Shown: in pieces, positions 63,658 to 64,000 of the stretch
Position numbering within the stretch: position 1 is the first letter of the stretch
How the letters are laid out: each line of letters begins with the position of its first letter
Assembly (NCBI GenBank): GCA_034401795.1
Contig: CM067367.1
Location: 55,430,384 to 55,494,383 of the forward strand
DNA: 64,000 bases
Direction: 5' to 3'
From: Chaetoderma sp. LZ-2023a
Taxonomy: Eukaryota > Mollusca > Caudofoveata > Chaetodermatida > Chaetodermatidae
Translations under genes and position numbers: made by a program
Notes under the pieces: model-generated
Told to the model about the DNA's origin: nothing
The model's database searches: none
Seen by the model: only the letters and a program-made list of their open reading frames with translations

Positions 63658-64000
63658 CAACAAAAGCAGTAGCAGCAACAGCAACAACAACAGCAGCAGC
63701 AGCTGTCATTTACTTCGTCGTTGTTCTCATCATCGTTATTGTCATGCCACAGTCATTTCTGCTGAGGCATTCTGCTGCATTCTTGTTTACTACAGTGCTT
63801 TTTTTCTGGTGGAGATGACTGAACAGGTGACGATCGTGGTGAAGTAAGGCCCATCCTTTCTGACCTTAATCTGTAGCTTCATCAGCAGTTCTCCTCTATG
63901 CCACCAGATTCAAAGCGCACCAAAATGAATATTGTACGAGAGATCTTAAGCTTATATTGGCACACATTAAAGATAATCTAGTGAATTAGTTACAACACAA

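Noticed and set aside
63584-63847. Poly-Ser frame near the right end
   Set aside because: Made by the AGT repeat; the non-repeat part has no recognisable domain.

Overview
The window is eukaryotic and AT-rich, with short exons in long introns, abundant microsatellites and several decayed retrotransposons. An SRCR receptor gene family, an invertebrate tyrosinase of the shell-matrix type, a SINE with a motif I associate with molluscan SINEs, and BEL/Pao and Gmr1-type gypsy elements together suggest a mollusc or other lophotrochozoan. The phylum is an inference; no marker gene fixes it.

Region 1, about 1-45,478, is a tandem array of segmental duplications, each about 10 kb before later insertions and deletions. 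I call the units U0 to U4 from left to right. The genes read on the minus strand. A full unit in transcript order is: linker mini-exon alpha (33 nt), SRCR alpha (exons A and B), linker mini-exon beta, SRCR beta (A and B), linker mini-exon gamma, SRCR gamma (A and B), then a candidate last exon with a hydrophobic segment and a short tail. Each SRCR domain has six cysteines over two exons, as in group A SRCR. Every module starts and ends in phase 1, so modules can be gained or lost without breaking the frame. U3 (34,072-41,137) and U1 (5,435-12,161) are complete. U2 (13,911-19,515) has lost SRCR gamma and its last exon through one deletion, which should join it in frame to U1. U0 runs off the left edge. 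U4 keeps only its spacer and an altered last exon. No first exon with a signal peptide was found, so the 5' gene structure is open. The intron upstream of SRCR alpha carries a fold-back element of about 1 kb with a satellite-like core in all four units where that intron is visible.

Region 2, 21,672-32,932, is an 11.3 kb LTR retrotransposon inserted in the U2/U3 spacer, with a 4-bp target duplication CATG, LTRs of about 2.3 kb, and the order gag, protease, integrase, reverse transcriptase. Integrase before RT is the Gmr1-type order. The RT is cut short, the integrase holds a SINE insertion, and all frames are broken.

Region 3, 45,479-about 51,090, is a decayed BEL/Pao element on the minus strand. 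A 2 kb LINE fragment is nested inside its RT with a 12-bp target duplication. The BEL copy is truncated where it meets the SRCR array.

Region 4, 53,949-62,295, holds two exons of a tyrosinase-like gene on the minus strand: a CuA exon at 62,174-62,295 and a large CuB and C-terminal exon at 53,949-55,537. The 6.6 kb intron between them is filled with a minisatellite, two decayed LINEs and simple repeats. Two expected copper-ligand histidines read as tyrosine.

Region 5, 62,296-64,000, is simple repeats and a possible MITE. No tRNA, rRNA, CRISPR or bacterial gene was seen.
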